A stretch of 64,000 bases of DNA from Mucilaginibacter terrae (GCF_031951985.1 NZ_JAVLVU010000001.1:248001-312000); one strand, 5' to 3'. Positions 8,882 through 19,444 are shown, counted from the first letter of the stretch. Notes: a model not told the origin generated them from the sequence alone. Program-made: numbers and translations.

Positions 8882-11401
8882 ATGAACGTAAACGCTGCAT
8901 TTAGATACCCTGCATACGCATTGATTCATTTTTTGATATTTTTTATAGGAGCAGCGGATTTGATCGCTCAGCCCGCCTTTAAGTCAACCCAGATATCCAA
9001 CGGGTTACTGCTCCGTTCAGGGGATAAGACCCTTAAGGTTGAATATCTAAATCCGGCCATGGTTAGGGTCAGAAGTGTGCCGGGTGGCGAACTCACAAGT
9101 AATTCTACAAATGTTTGCCTTCCACAGCCGAAAAATAAAGTCAAACTGCTTTTCACCAGAGGCAGCGATCTAATAAGTGTGAAGTCTACACAACTGGAGG
9201 TAAGGGTGAAGTTGGCAACAGGAAGTATATCATATTACAATAACAAGGGTATTGCACTTTTAAAAGAAGATCAGGAAAATCCCCGTTCCTTTGAAAGAAT
9301 AGAACTCCTTAAGTCCACCTATAACGATGCCATCAGTAAGGTTGATAAGACAGCGAACGGCGATCAGGTGCAGGCCAGTATTACCCGTAAGGAGAAAATG
9401 GGATCTGCCTGGCATGCTAAACAGCATTTCACCTGGCAGAGTGGGGAGGGGCTTTTCGGTTTGGGATCCCATCAGGAAGATTTAATGAATTTGAGAGGGA
9501 GCCGGCAATACCTTTATGAACATAATCTTAAGAAAAGCATGCCTGTTTTAATGTCAGATAAGGGGTACGGACTTTTATTTGATTCCGGATCGGCTATGAT
9601 CTTCCGTGATGAACCCGAAATGCATGGTATGGAAATGCTTGCAGTAAATCAGGTCGATTATTATTTTATGTACGGACCTGATTTTGATCAGATCATTCAC
9701 CAGTTCCGTAGCTTAACCGGTAAAGTAGAAATACCGCCTAAATTCATGTTCGGTTACATACAATCTAAAGAGCGCTATAAAGATGCGCATGATCTGGACA
9801 GCGTGTTGAACAGATTTAGAAAAAATGCCATTCCGTTAGATGTGATTGTACAAGACTGGCAATATTGGAAAGGTAATTTATGGGGATATAAGAAATTTGA
9901 TGAGACCAAATACCCTGAGCCCGAACAAATGATCAGGAACATACATAGTAAAAATGCTCATTTGATGCTGTCCATTTGGCCGCAGGTGGCAGCAGAAGAA
10001 GAGAAAGAGATGTCAGCAAATAAGTTTGTTCTTGGACGTAAAATATATGATGCTTTTGATCCCGCAGCGCGAAAAATGTATTGGGACAATTATGTTAACA
10101 AGAACTTATTTTCAAAAGGAGTGGATTGTTGGTGGTGTGATTCGTCAGAGCCTGTCGAGTATGACTGGACAAGTAAGGCCAATGATATAGCAAATGATCC
10201 TTCTGCGCGTTTTCAGAAAAATGTACAGGTGATGGCTGATTTGCTTGGTGACCTCAGGGTGAATCTTTTTGCTTTACACCATGCAATGGGTATCTATGAG
10301 AATCAGAGGTTAACGGGTAGTACTAAGCGCGTAGTGAACCTTACAAGGGCCTCTTATCCCGGGATGCAAAGGTACGGAACGATGGTATGGAATGGAGACA
10401 CCAAAGCTACCTGGAGCGATTTTAAAAGTTGGATACCAGGCGGACTAAACTATATGGCAACAGGTTCGCCTTACTGGACGATCGATGCCGGGGCTTTTTT
10501 TGTTAAACCAAGCAAAACCTGGTTTTCTAATGGCGGATTTCCTAAAGGCACTGCTGACAATGCCTACCGGGAATTTTATGTTCGGAATTTACAGTATGCT
10601 TGCTGGTTACCGATTATGAGAAGTCATGGCACCGAATTTGCAAGAGAACCATGGGAGTTCGGCCAACCTGGAGATGTGTTTTATGACGCTATTCTAAAGC
10701 AAATAGAGCTCAGATATAAACTTCTGCCATACACCTATTCTATAGCTGCAATGGTTAATAAGCTGGACTACACCATGACGAGATCGCTTTTATTCGATTT
10801 TCGTAACGATCAAAGGGTAAAAGATATTAAAGATGAGTTTATGTTTGGCAATGCTTTCTTGATTTGCCCTGTAACAGATCCTCAATATTTTGGAAATGGC
10901 CAGGCATCGTTAAGCGATGATAAAGTGAAAAGCAGAACAGTTTATCTTCCTGAAGGAACGTATTGGACCGATTTCTACAGTGGAGAAAAATATAAGGGGG
11001 GCTTAAATATAAATTCGATCAGTCCGCTGGATCATATACCTGTATTTGTTAAAGCAGGAGCGATAGTCCCATTGGGTCTCAATCAGCAATTTGTTGGCGA
11101 AAAACAAGATGGGCCTCTGGAGATCAGGATCTATCCAGGCAAGGATGGGAAATTTACCATGTATGAAGATGATGGCACTACTTATGGCTATCAAAATGGA
11201 AAAAGTTCAAGCTACGATCTGGTATGGGATGATTTTCGTCGTGAGTTATTTATATCCAAACGCAGGGGGGCTTTTGATGAAATGGCCAATGAAAGAAAGA
11301 TGAATGTCGTGATCGTAGAAAAAGGTAAAGGCATTGGCTTGGCTGAAGTTACCGGTAAGCAGTTGATATATAAGGGGAAAGAGCTCAGAATGTCCTTTTA
11401 A
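8882..11401 (+). CDS. Glycoside hydrolase family 31 (alpha-xylosidase / alpha-glucosidase) with DUF5110 tail
   Basis: 839 residues from the ATG at 8882, preferred because it starts a signal peptide (FLIFFIGAADLIAQ). A GTG at 8816 would overlap the previous gene by four bases and bury that signal. The N-terminal galactose-mutarotase-like domain leads into a TIM barrel. The nucleophile is D420 in WWCDSSEP and the acid/base D506 in WNGDTKATW. WQYWKGNLWGY is the usual substrate-site loop. A beta-sandwich and a DUF5110-like end (YEDDGTTYGYQNG) close the protein. The WWCDSSEP form is frequent in alpha-xylosidases acting on isoprimeverose-type ends of xyloglucan, but alpha-glucosidases and alpha-galactosidases share it. 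Exported, probably periplasmic. An AATCGATT core lies at 8862-8869, just before the start. Confidence 0.9.
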   Translation: MNVNAAFRYPAYALIHFLIFFIGAADLIAQPAFKSTQISNGLLLRSGDKTLKVEYLNPAMVRVRSVPGGELTSNSTNVCLPQPKNKVKLLFTRGSDLISVKSTQLEVRVKLATGSISYYNNKGIALLKEDQENPRSFERIELLKSTYNDAISKVDKTANGDQVQASITRKEKMGSAWHAKQHFTWQSGEGLFGLGSHQEDLMNLRGSRQYLYEHNLKKSMPVLMSDKGYGLLFDSGSAMIFRDEPEMHGMEMLAVNQVDYYFMYGPDFDQIIHQFRSLTGKVEIPPKFMFGYIQSKERYKDAHDLDSVLNRFRKNAIPLDVIVQDWQYWKGNLWGYKKFDETKYPEPEQMIRNIHSKNAHLMLSIWPQVAAEEEKEMSANKFVLGRKIYDAFDPAARKMYWDNYVNKNLFSKGVDCWWCDSSEPVEYDWTSKANDIANDPSARFQKNVQVMADLLGDLRVNLFALHHAMGIYENQRLTGSTKRVVNLTRASYPGMQRYGTMVWNGDTKATWSDFKSWIPGGLNYMATGSPYWTIDAGAFFVKPSKTWFSNGGFPKGTADNAYREFYVRNLQYACWLPIMRSHGTEFAREPWEFGQPGDVFYDAILKQIELRYKLLPYTYSIAAMVNKLDYTMTRSLLFDFRNDQRVKDIKDEFMFGNAFLICPVTDPQYFGNGQASLSDDKVKSRTVYLPEGTYWTDFYSGEKYKGGLNINSISPLDHIPVFVKAGAIVPLGLNQQFVGEKQDGPLEIRIYPGKDGKFTMYEDDGTTYGYQNGKSSSYDLVWDDFRRELFISKRRGAFDEMANERKMNVVIVEKGKGIGLAEVTGKQLIYKGKELRMSF

Positions 11402-11516
11402 ATCAATTATTTTCCTGGTCATCTAAGTTTTGCAATAACAAAGATTCTTTGTGATGTTTATTAATAATAGGAAGGTATATAACTAAGTTATAGTAAATGA
11501 CATATAAATAAAATTT

Positions 11517-11532
11517 ACTAAATCGATTTAGT
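11517..11532 (+). promoter_or_regulatory. Putative LacI-family operator, site A
   Basis: Perfect 16-bp palindrome ACTAAATCGATTTAGT with a central CpG. It ends 4 bp before a -7-like box (TATCATTG, 11537-11544) and lies 43 bp upstream of the GH97 ATG at 11575. It is the only perfect copy of a motif found also at 36104, 42282, 52593, 59419 and 59496. Confidence 0.7.
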
Positions 11533-11536
11533 TTTC

Positions 11537-11544
11537 TATCATTG
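11537..11544 (+). promoter_or_regulatory. Probable -7 promoter box for the GH97/lyase pair
   Basis: TATCATTG differs at one position from the Bacteroidota -7 consensus TAnnTTTG. It sits 4 bp after operator A and 31 bp before the ATG. No TTTG -33 box is evident because the operator occupies much of the spacer. Confidence 0.45.
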
Positions 11545-11574
11545 TATTGGCTTTAATTGCCACCAATAAAAACT

Positions 11575-13418
11575 ATGAGAAGAATATTACTATTATTTGC
11601 GGCATTGATCAGTTTTGACTCAGCGGCCGTAAAAGCGTTTACTCCAATTAATCGATCAGAAAAAAAACATTTTGGTATTTTTTCCCCGGACAAAAAGATC
11701 AGGGCCGTGTTTAAAACCGATGGACGCCGGTTGACTTACGAGTTGAGGTTTGAGGGAAAGCAAATTATTCTTCCGTCAGATTTAGGACTTAAGATCAATG
11801 GCGAGAATATTGGCCAAAATGTTTCTGTTACCTTAAAAAAAACAAGCTTCCATTCAACTAACATTAAATGGCCTCTTGGAGAAGATGCAATAATTGACAA
11901 TACCTACAATGAGTTCGAACTCGTTTGTCGATCAAAGAGCTATAACTATAAGGTTATGGTAAGGGTTTATAATGGCAGTTTGGCATTTCGATATGTGGTG
12001 CCGCAATACAGGAAAAGCCGGGACAATTGAAGATTCAGCAGGAAGTTACAAGGTTTAACTTAACTGAACCATACAAAATTTACCAGTACCATCATGAAAG
12101 CGTGTTCAGCCCTGTTTGGATCGACTCTTTGAGTAATTCCTGCGATCTTCCGGCTACCTTGGAAAACGGAAATTATTGTCTGAGTATTGGTGAAGCTGAT
12201 AATCGGAATTTTACCAAAGCGGAATTGCAGAGAGGGGGGGATCCCAACAGCTTATCTGTTGCTTTTGTGAGGGATACCCTTGTAAAATATGACGCAGGAT
12301 TTGAAACCCCATGGCGTACTGTAAGTGTTTGCAAAGATGCTATTGGCTTACATCAATTTAGTTCGCTGTCTATAAAATTGTCGCCCCCTTCCAATATCGA
12401 TATGTCGAAGATCATTCCCGGAAAGCTTATCCGTTCACAACTGAACACGCAGAGTGGTTTGGATTGCATAGATCTGGCAAAAAAACTTGATTTTAAGTAT
12501 ATTATGTTTGATGCTGGTTGGTATGGCCCTGAACGTGCATTAAGCTCCGATCCAAGGGTAGTTATCCCTGAGATCGATCTGCCAAAGGTAATTGCCTATG
12601 GGAAGCAGAACGGTATCGGTGTGATACTTTATATTAATTATATAGGTCTGAAAAACCACTTGGATGAAATTTTACCTGTATATAAGCAGTGGGGGATTGC
12701 CGGATTGAAATTTGGCTTTATTGATGGTTTTACTCAAAACGGATTGACCTGGCTGACCGAGGCCATCCGTAAAGTGAATGAGGCGGGTCTGCTTTTGAAC
12801 ATCCACGATAATTATAAACCTACCGGCCTGAGCAGGAGCTTCCCTTATCTATTGACGCAGGAGGGGATAAGGGGAGATGAAAATAGTCCTGATGCATTTC
12901 ATACCACCACCTTACCCTTCACTCGATTTATTGCCGGTGCAGCCGATTTTACTTTTTGTTATCCTAATCCCAAAAACACTTTCAGTAAAAATTTAAAAGT
13001 AAGCAAAGGTCAGCAATTGGCTTTAACTGTGATCTATTTTAGTCCGTTGCAATCCGTTTTTTGGTATGGACAACCTAAAGATTATACTAACTACGACGAC
13101 ATTGAATTTTTTAAATATGTCCCAACAGTTTGGGATGAGACGGTATACCTTGCTGGTGGTATCGGCAAATACATTAGCGTTGCCCGAAGGACCGGTAATA
13201 CTTGGTTTATCGGCAATGCGGCCGGATTTAATGACTGGAAGCAAACAGTTAAACTTAACTTTTTGAAACGCGGTAAGGATTATATGGCTACGGTCTATGA
13301 AGATGGGAATGGAAGCGTTCTTTGGAAAAGAACCATAAAATTGAAGGCGGGGGAAAAATTGCAAATAGATGTTAAAGGCAAAGGTGGTCAGGCAATTATC
13401 ATAAGGCCCATAAATTAA
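11575..13418 (+). pseudogene. Glycoside hydrolase family 97, frameshifted
   Basis: Two overlapping pieces of one GH97 enzyme. From the ATG at 11575 the first frame encodes the signal peptide and N-terminal beta-sandwich, through the strand GSLAFRYVVPQ, and stops at 12028-12030. The family continues without a gap in another frame (open before the TTG at 12027) with KIQQEVTRFNL, the barrel and the C-terminal domain to 13418. One missing base between about 12004 and 12027 would rejoin them into about 615 residues, close to the intact paralogue at 50111 (633). The barrel has KFGFIDG where typical GH97 members have an aspartate (K-x-D-F), then NIHDNYKPTG and TQEGIRGDE. The family covers alpha-glucosidases and alpha-galactosidases. 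The cause may be a true mutation or a sequencing error. The gene follows operator A and precedes the lyase by 21 bp. Confidence 0.8.
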
Positions 13419-13439
13419 TCGTTCTAAATTATCTTGACA

Positions 13440-15452
13440 ATGATGATGAATCGTAACATGAAAAAGAAGATCGGATTGGTTTCCGTTCTGATGATATCGG
13501 TATTTTTTACACATGCACAAAGCTTTATCCATCCAGGTCTCTTACATTCAAAAGATGATCTGTACCGGATGAAAAAGGCGGTAGCTACAAAGGAAGAACC
13601 AATTTACTCAGGGTTCAAATTGTTTTCGGAAAATCCTGTCTCTCAAAGTAATTACATAATGAAAGGCCCGATGGCTATGGTTGGACGTAATCCTACAATT
13701 GGTCAGTCCGTTTATGATACGGATGCAAATGCAGCTCATCATAATGCAATTATGTGGTCAATAACTGGCGATAAAGCCTATGCCGAAAAGGCTATTGAAA
13801 TTATTAATGCCTGGTCATCCAACTTAAAGTCTATAACAGGGCGAGATGCCGTTTTAATGGCTGGTTTAGGTCCATTTAAGATGATAAATGCAGCAGAGAT
13901 AATCCGCTATTCAAATGCGGGATGGAACGAGGCTGACATCATTAAAGCCGAAAAACATTTTAAAGAGGTGATCTACCCTGTATTAAAAAATTATGCGCCG
14001 TTTGCAAACGGAAACTGGGATGCCGCCGCCTTAAAAACGGTGCTGTCTATCGCTGTTTTCTGTAATGACCGGTCCATGTTCGAGGACGCTTTAAAGTATT
14101 ACGTAAATGGCCAGGGTAATGGGCGCTTAGCTAATTATGTGATCAACGATGCTGGACAGATCCAGGAGAGCGGCCGAGATCAGGGGCACACGCAGTTGGG
14201 CATTGGTATGCTTGCGGAGTGTTGTGAAATTGCGTGGCATCAAGGTCTCAATTTATATGGCTATGATAATGATCGTCTTTTGAAAGGGTTTGAATACGTG
14301 GCTAAATTTAATCTGGGCAACGAAGTGCCTTTCGTGGAAACATTGGATCGCACCGGCAAATACCACCACAAAGCGATAGCACGACAAGATCGGGGGCCCC
14401 TCCGTGCTGTATATGAACAGGTTTATAACCATTATGTGAACCGTATGAGCGTTCCGGCGGCATATACGCAACTGGCCGCAGAAAAGTTGAGGCCGGAAGG
14501 GCCTGGAAGGCCCGGTGCTGACCACCCGGGTTATGGAACTTTATTTTACAGTAAAAAAGTCGGCGATTCTTTAATTAATAAAAGTGAAGTTCCGGTAGCA
14601 CCGGCAGGACTGGTAGCCACAGCCCATAGGACAACCATAGGGCTTTCCTGGATCATGCCTGTAGGAGCCCAAAAATACACGATCAAAAGGGCCGAAAAGG
14701 CTGGAGGACCATATAAAGTCATCGTAAGTGGTCTCTCTGCATCTAAGTTTGAAGATACCAATGTGAAATTGGGACAATTGCTTCATTACGTGGTAACTGC
14801 CTCTAATAGCAAGGGTGAAAGTGTGCCTTCTCGAGAAATTTCAATTTCTGTCGGACTTTTTGGGCGTTGGAAACAAATGGATATTGGAAAGGTCAGAAAT
14901 TCAGGGAATACCCAGTTTTGTGATCAAACTTATTACATGGATGCTTCTGGAACAGGAATTGATTCATTAAAAGATTCATTTCATTATGTCGCAGTACCAT
15001 TAAAAGATAAAATGGAAATTTCCCTGAGGTATGTACCGCAGATCAGCTCTCAATTTTCATCTTTTGGAATTGCGGTAAGAGAAACCACTATGGCTAACTC
15101 GGCGCAGTTTTCTTTAAGTTTAAATCCCGGAAAAAGTGATCAGATAGAAGCACCTAACTGGCATGTGCGTTTTTCAGAACGAAGCAAGGATGGAGGACCG
15201 ATCAGGCTGATAAATACTGTAGAAAATTTGCCGGAGTCTACGGTTACATACGGCCGCCTGACCGGGTACTACTGGTTACGTTTAAAACGTGAAGGTAAAC
15301 TTTTAAGCGCCTTTGTTTCTTCTGACGGCAAGAACTGGAGTAATGCGGGTGTCGCGTCAATTACCTTTAATAATGGTTTCGTTGGTTTTTTTGCAGCTTC
15401 CGGGATGCCTAATAACACTATTGTCAAGTTTGATAGTATCGATTTAAAATAG
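13440..15452 (+). CDS. Alginate-lyase-superfamily polysaccharide lyase with FN3 domain
   Basis: About 670 residues. The cluster of ATGs at 13440, 13443, 13446 and 13458 leaves the exact start open; all give a signal peptide ending near FTHAQS. Residues about 60-340 resemble the alginate_lyase (alpha/alpha toroid) domain: NAAHHNAIMWSITGD, AFCNDRSMFEDALKY and QESGRDQGHTQLGIGMLAE supply the conserved histidine, arginine and asparagine region. An FN3 module follows (about 380-470), then a concanavalin-like domain to the end. Relatives are alginate or glucuronan lyases (PL5/PL38-like; family number uncertain). It likely cleaves a uronate linkage by beta-elimination, creating the unsaturated ends that the GH88 enzyme at 42356 would remove. 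It lies 21 bp after the broken GH97 and probably shares its operon. Confidence 0.72.
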   Translation: MMMNRNMKKKIGLVSVLMISVFFTHAQSFIHPGLLHSKDDLYRMKKAVATKEEPIYSGFKLFSENPVSQSNYIMKGPMAMVGRNPTIGQSVYDTDANAAHHNAIMWSITGDKAYAEKAIEIINAWSSNLKSITGRDAVLMAGLGPFKMINAAEIIRYSNAGWNEADIIKAEKHFKEVIYPVLKNYAPFANGNWDAAALKTVLSIAVFCNDRSMFEDALKYYVNGQGNGRLANYVINDAGQIQESGRDQGHTQLGIGMLAECCEIAWHQGLNLYGYDNDRLLKGFEYVAKFNLGNEVPFVETLDRTGKYHHKAIARQDRGPLRAVYEQVYNHYVNRMSVPAAYTQLAAEKLRPEGPGRPGADHPGYGTLFYSKKVGDSLINKSEVPVAPAGLVATAHRTTIGLSWIMPVGAQKYTIKRAEKAGGPYKVIVSGLSASKFEDTNVKLGQLLHYVVTASNSKGESVPSREISISVGLFGRWKQMDIGKVRNSGNTQFCDQTYYMDASGTGIDSLKDSFHYVAVPLKDKMEISLRYVPQISSQFSSFGIAVRETTMANSAQFSLSLNPGKSDQIEAPNWHVRFSERSKDGGPIRLINTVENLPESTVTYGRLTGYYWLRLKREGKLLSAFVSSDGKNWSNAGVASITFNNGFVGFFAASGMPNNTIVKFDSIDLK

Positions 15453-15973
15453 AATTATTGGTAAGTATAAGTTTCTATAATTATAGACCATTTTGCAGCT
15501 TTATACAAATGCTTAAACCGTTAAAATGGTAAATTATAAATATTGGATGTCCTTCATAGTATGGCAAAGAATTGAGCAATACTTTGAAAGACATCCTTGT
15601 TTACGCTTCAACTTATCAGTAATAACCCTATTGATTGATTTGGAATTACTGATTCAATATCATATGATGAACAGATCAATAAAAATACAAGCCAGACTGA
15701 TAACTCGAAAGGCGAAAAAACAAGCGGTTGTGTAATAGTGACGTTTGGTTAATTATGATATTGCCTTGAGATTGATCAATTTACGATCAAGTGATCGATA
15801 AACGTGCGGCTATGTTGTAGTTAGATCATCTGAAATATTGCTGGGGCAAATTCCTTAGCGCCAGGAGGACATAAAATAGCTGATGATGAGATGTAAATAT
15901 CTGAAAGTTTTTTCGAGTTCGTTAATCCTAACAGTAATTGATTAGAGTACTCTTTTTGAAGAATATCTTCCCA
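15453..15973. other. Convergent intergenic stretch, no gene recognised
   Basis: About 520 bases between the lyase (+) and the mutarotase (-). A 69-codon frame at 15526-15735 has no recognisable domain or convincing ribosome-binding site and is not called. I see no strong terminator hairpin. Confidence 0.4.
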
Positions 15974-16339
15974 TTAAAAATCAGGCGACTGCAACTGAAA
16001 TATCTTATTCATTAGTACCCATTTTTCTCCATTGCCAGCCCATGACAAGGGTTTTTGAAATTTTGACATCATATTCTCCCATTGTTGTACTATTGCATTA
16101 TTAGCATCTTCTTGAGCTTTACGGTTAAAATCAAAATCGTTTGATGCTTCTATAATCATAAAAAGCCGGTTGCCTGTACGGTATATCTCCATCTGTAATA
16201 CTCCAGAGCTTTGAATACTGGCTTTGACTTCGGGCCAGCCATTTTCTGCCTGATGCCAATATTCATATTGGGCTATCAGCGCAGGATCATCAATCAAGTC
16301 AAGTGCAAGACAGTATCGTTTTATTTGGTTATTATTCAT
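15974..16339 (-). CDS. L-rhamnose/L-fucose mutarotase family protein (RhaM/DUF718)
   Basis: 121 residues, the normal length of RhaM-family mutarotases (106-120), a ferredoxin-like dimeric barrel. The signature YEYWHQAENGWPEV contains the catalytic-site tyrosine and histidine (Y25 or Y27, H29), followed by the strand EIYRTGNRLFMIIE. The enzyme equilibrates alpha and beta anomers of a 6-deoxyhexose in the cytoplasm. Annotation by similarity alone would say rhamnose, but it is the last gene of a run of GH29 alpha-fucosidase and FucP permease. L-fucose is therefore the more likely substrate here. It lies 120 bp after fucP on the same strand. Confidence 0.85.
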   Translation of the reverse strand: MNNNQIKRYCLALDLIDDPALIAQYEYWHQAENGWPEVKASIQSSGVLQMEIYRTGNRLFMIIEASNDFDFNRKAQEDANNAIVQQWENMMSKFQKPLSWAGNGEKWVLMNKIFQLQSPDF

Positions 16340-16459
16340 TTAGATTTTTATATTATTCCTTTATTTTAGGATTGCAATAAGTTGTGAGAATTATTGTCTT
16401 ATTAGGGACTGCCATAAACGCTTAAATATCATGAATGATAAAGAGTCTCAAGGGTTTGT

Positions 16460-17737
16460 CTATAAAATGTGGGAAGCCGCAATAGATTCGGTCTTAGGCT
16501 GCCTGATGCGATAGCCGCTGAGGCCGAACAGGGCAATAATAACAAAGCAACACAAAGGCACCCAATAGCCATCTTGAATATTGCCGGTATGATCGCTGAT
16601 GTAAGCATAAAAGCGGGGGACGATAGCACCGCCGACAATTGACATAATGATCAGGCTGCTGCCATATTCTGTGTCGCTGCCTAACCCTTTGATACCGAGT
16701 GCAAAAATCGTTGGGAACATAATGGACATAAAAAAACAGATCCCGATCACGATGTAAACCGTAACAATCCCATGAAAATAAATGGCTCCGAAACATAACA
16801 ATACGTTAATGACAGCGTACAGTCCGAGCAATTTTTGCGGTGCTATAAACTTCATGAGCGCCGTGCCTATGAAGCGGCCTATTAAAAAACTGAAGCCTGC
16901 TGCGCCGAGATAATAAGACGCCGCAGTTTCATTAATATGGGCAGCGGTTGTGGCATAAAGTAGGAAAAGGCTTAATACACATACTTGGCCTCCGACATAG
17001 AAGAACTGCGCGGCTACTGCCCAAGACAAATGTTTGTGACGAAGCGCCTGAAAAATATGCCGGCTTTTGGTGGTGGTATTAGCTGCGTGCGTATTAACGA
17101 CAGGCATTTTGGTAAAAAAGAAAAATACGGCAATAACCAGTAAAACTGTGCCTAATATAAAATATGGCATTTTAACAGAGGAGGCCTCAGTTGCCAAAGC
17201 AAACTGTTGCGCAGCAGGACTCATGGCCTTGAGTGCCTCCTCGGTATAACTCTTTGTTAAAATAAACTTAGCGCCAATAATCGGAGCGAGCGTTGTAGCC
17301 AGTCCATTAAATGATTGTGCGAAGTTTAAACGGGTTGATGCACCTTCCGGATCGCCGATTACAGTAATGTATGGATTCGCGGCGGTTTCGAGTGTGGTGA
17401 GTCCACACGCAATTACAAATAATGCCACCAAAAAAAATGTGTACTGCTGTGTGTTTGCTGCAGGGATAAACAGATAACACCCCGCTGCAAACACGATTAA
17501 GCCGGTGATTATCCCCACTTTATAGCCCCCTTTTTTGATAATCATTCCTGCAGGAATAGCCATCAGGAAGTAAGCCATGAAAACGGCTGAATCTACCAAT
17601 GTGGCCTGAACGGTACTTAAAGTAAATGATCGCTTTAAATGAGGAATGAGTATCGGATCTAAATTGTGGGCAAATCCCCATAAAAAGAATAAACTGGTGA
17701 GTAATATTATGGGAAATATGGAATCACGCTTAGTCAT
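16460..17737 (-). CDS. fucP: L-fucose:H+ symporter (MFS, FucP family)
   Basis: 425 residues with about twelve hydrophobic segments. The two acidic residues that matter for proton-coupled fucose transport in E. coli FucP have counterparts here: D27 in AHNLDPILIP (TM1) and E117 in TTLETAANPY (TM4). The loop motif RLNFAQSFNGLATTLAPIIG is also typical. It imports L-fucose across the inner membrane. It lies 63 bp after the GH29 gene and before the mutarotase, so sugar released in the periplasm would be taken up and anomerised by adjacent genes. Related glucose/galactose permeases share the fold, so the fucose call rests on motif and context together. Confidence 0.88.
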   Translation of the reverse strand: MTKRDSIFPIILLTSLFFLWGFAHNLDPILIPHLKRSFTLSTVQATLVDSAVFMAYFLMAIPAGMIIKKGGYKVGIITGLIVFAAGCYLFIPAANTQQYTFFLVALFVIACGLTTLETAANPYITVIGDPEGASTRLNFAQSFNGLATTLAPIIGAKFILTKSYTEEALKAMSPAAQQFALATEASSVKMPYFILGTVLLVIAVFFFFTKMPVVNTHAANTTTKSRHIFQALRHKHLSWAVAAQFFYVGGQVCVLSLFLLYATTAAHINETAASYYLGAAGFSFLIGRFIGTALMKFIAPQKLLGLYAVINVLLCFGAIYFHGIVTVYIVIGICFFMSIMFPTIFALGIKGLGSDTEYGSSLIIMSIVGGAIVPRFYAYISDHTGNIQDGYWVPLCCFVIIALFGLSGYRIRQPKTESIAASHIL

Positions 17738-17800
17738 GCATTTAACAGTGTTATGGTTAATATATATTTGTTGTGAAGTAGATTATACCGTAATTTTTAT

Positions 17801-19444
17801 TTAGCTGATAGCCCCGTTAATTTTTATTACGAAAGCATCTTTGCCTTGTGGAACGGCTGGCATTTGCACAGCCAGGCCGTTATCGGTTTGTTCAAAACTT
17901 AATTTGGTATGCTCGCCGAGCAGCTCAACGCCGGTTACTTTATTTTTGCCGGTAATGCTTTTAATCAAGATCCTGCTTTCTGTAGGCCAACCCATCAAAA
18001 TAGCATATAAAATGTTACCCTTGGTGGTAAAGCGTATATCTTGTGCACCAAATGGTTTTCCTTTACCTTCATTAAAGCCTTGTGCACTCAATGGCGCTTG
18101 AGATTCCATTGCCGGGCCTTCTCCAAAAACAGTCCAAGGCCTTGTACTATAAATGGCTTCGCTGTTGACCTGCATCCAGGCTGCGATGCCTTCTACGACG
18201 GCGCGTTCCTTTTCATCAATGGTGCCGTCGCCGCGCACCGGTACATTAAGTAAAAGATTCCCGTTCTTGCTGACCACATCAGCTAATGTATGGATGATCG
18301 TTTTTGTTGTCTTATATTGATTACGGTCATAAATACGCTGGTCATAATGCCAGCCTCCTATACAGGTGTCTGTTTGCCATGGCAAAGGCTCAATTTTATT
18401 GCTTTGTCCTCGTTCAATGTCCCAAACCATACACTTACGTTGCTGTTCATCTAAAACTTTACCAAAGACTACTGATCGTAACTGTCCGTGATCTTTAATA
18501 CTTTTATTATATAAATGCGCCGCAATACGCAGACCTGCATCGCTAACCGGCCACAGTGGAAGTACTGTATCATCAAAATATATCAATTCAGGATTATACC
18601 GGTCTATCAATTCAATGGTACGTTTGTAAAAATTCTCGCAGTAGGCTTTGGTAGGCTGTGCTACTCCGTTACCCCAGTTCCACTGGCGATGAATCATGCC
18701 ATTATCCCAACTATTTTCACTTAGCGGATGATTTTGCGCATAAAGTTCCTGAGGGTCCAGGCCATCCCACCATTTACCGGCTCCATCGTTTTTAGTTATT
18801 TTGCCATCATAGGGTATTCCCTTATATGGCCCGTTTTTATCTGAACGCTGTGCGGTTTCCATCCAGCTCCAGGCATGCGCAGCATGAACGCTTACGCCAA
18901 AAGGTAGATTATTGTTTTGGGCTGCTTTTGCCCATTGGCCGATGATGTCTTTCTTAGGACCTATTTTAGTTGAGTTCCAGGGCTGATGCTTACTTTTATA
19001 CAGATCGAAATTATCATGGTGATTGGCTAACGCCATAAAATATTGTGCACCCGCTTTTTTGTACAATGACACCAATTCTTCGGGGTTCCAGTTTTCTGCC
19101 CGCCATTCATTGATGACGTCTTTGAAGCCAAACTTCGATGGATGTCCGTACTTCTTAATATGATATTTATACTGCTCACTCCCTTCCTGGTACATGCCGC
19201 GTGCATACCAGTCTCCATATTCGGCCTGGCATTGTGGCCCCCAATGTGCCCAAATTCCAAATTTTGCATTTTTAAACCATTCAGGCACCTGGTAATTGGC
19301 CAGCGATGACCACGTTGGTTCAAAACGGCCGGCATACCCTAACGGATCTAGTGCACTATTCAAAATGCCACGCCCTTGAAGTTTGGATAAACCTAAAGAG
19401 GCTGCGCCGGTGGTAAGGGTTTTAAGAACTGTTCTTCTTTGCAT
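17801..19444 (-). CDS. Glycoside hydrolase family 29 alpha-L-fucosidase
   Basis: 547 residues. The N-terminus MQRRTVLKTLTTGAASLGL looks like a twin-arginine-type or ordinary export signal. The GH29 barrel shows WFKNAKFGIWAHWGPQCQAE, then AQYFMALANHHDNFDLY with the substrate-binding histidine pair. The likely nucleophile is D291 in IYFDDTVLP. A C-terminal beta-sandwich follows (about 440-547). The enzyme releases L-fucose with retention of configuration; linkage preference cannot be read off. It lies 107 bp after susD, across a strong hairpin at 19482-19526, and 63 bp before fucP. Confidence 0.93.
   Translation of the reverse strand: MQRRTVLKTLTTGAASLGLSKLQGRGILNSALDPLGYAGRFEPTWSSLANYQVPEWFKNAKFGIWAHWGPQCQAEYGDWYARGMYQEGSEQYKYHIKKYGHPSKFGFKDVINEWRAENWNPEELVSLYKKAGAQYFMALANHHDNFDLYKSKHQPWNSTKIGPKKDIIGQWAKAAQNNNLPFGVSVHAAHAWSWMETAQRSDKNGPYKGIPYDGKITKNDGAGKWWDGLDPQELYAQNHPLSENSWDNGMIHRQWNWGNGVAQPTKAYCENFYKRTIELIDRYNPELIYFDDTVLPLWPVSDAGLRIAAHLYNKSIKDHGQLRSVVFGKVLDEQQRKCMVWDIERGQSNKIEPLPWQTDTCIGGWHYDQRIYDRNQYKTTKTIIHTLADVVSKNGNLLLNVPVRGDGTIDEKERAVVEGIAAWMQVNSEAIYSTRPWTVFGEGPAMESQAPLSAQGFNEGKGKPFGAQDIRFTTKGNILYAILMGWPTESRILIKSITGKNKVTGVELLGEHTKLSFEQTDNGLAVQMPAVPQGKDAFVIKINGAIS

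Noticed and set aside
15433..15446. TATCGATTTA near the end of the lyase gene
   Set aside because: Inside coding sequence and lacking the left half-site.
15526..15735. 69-codon frame after the lyase
   Set aside because: No domain, no clear ribosome-binding site, and composition rich in I, L and K like random AT-rich DNA.
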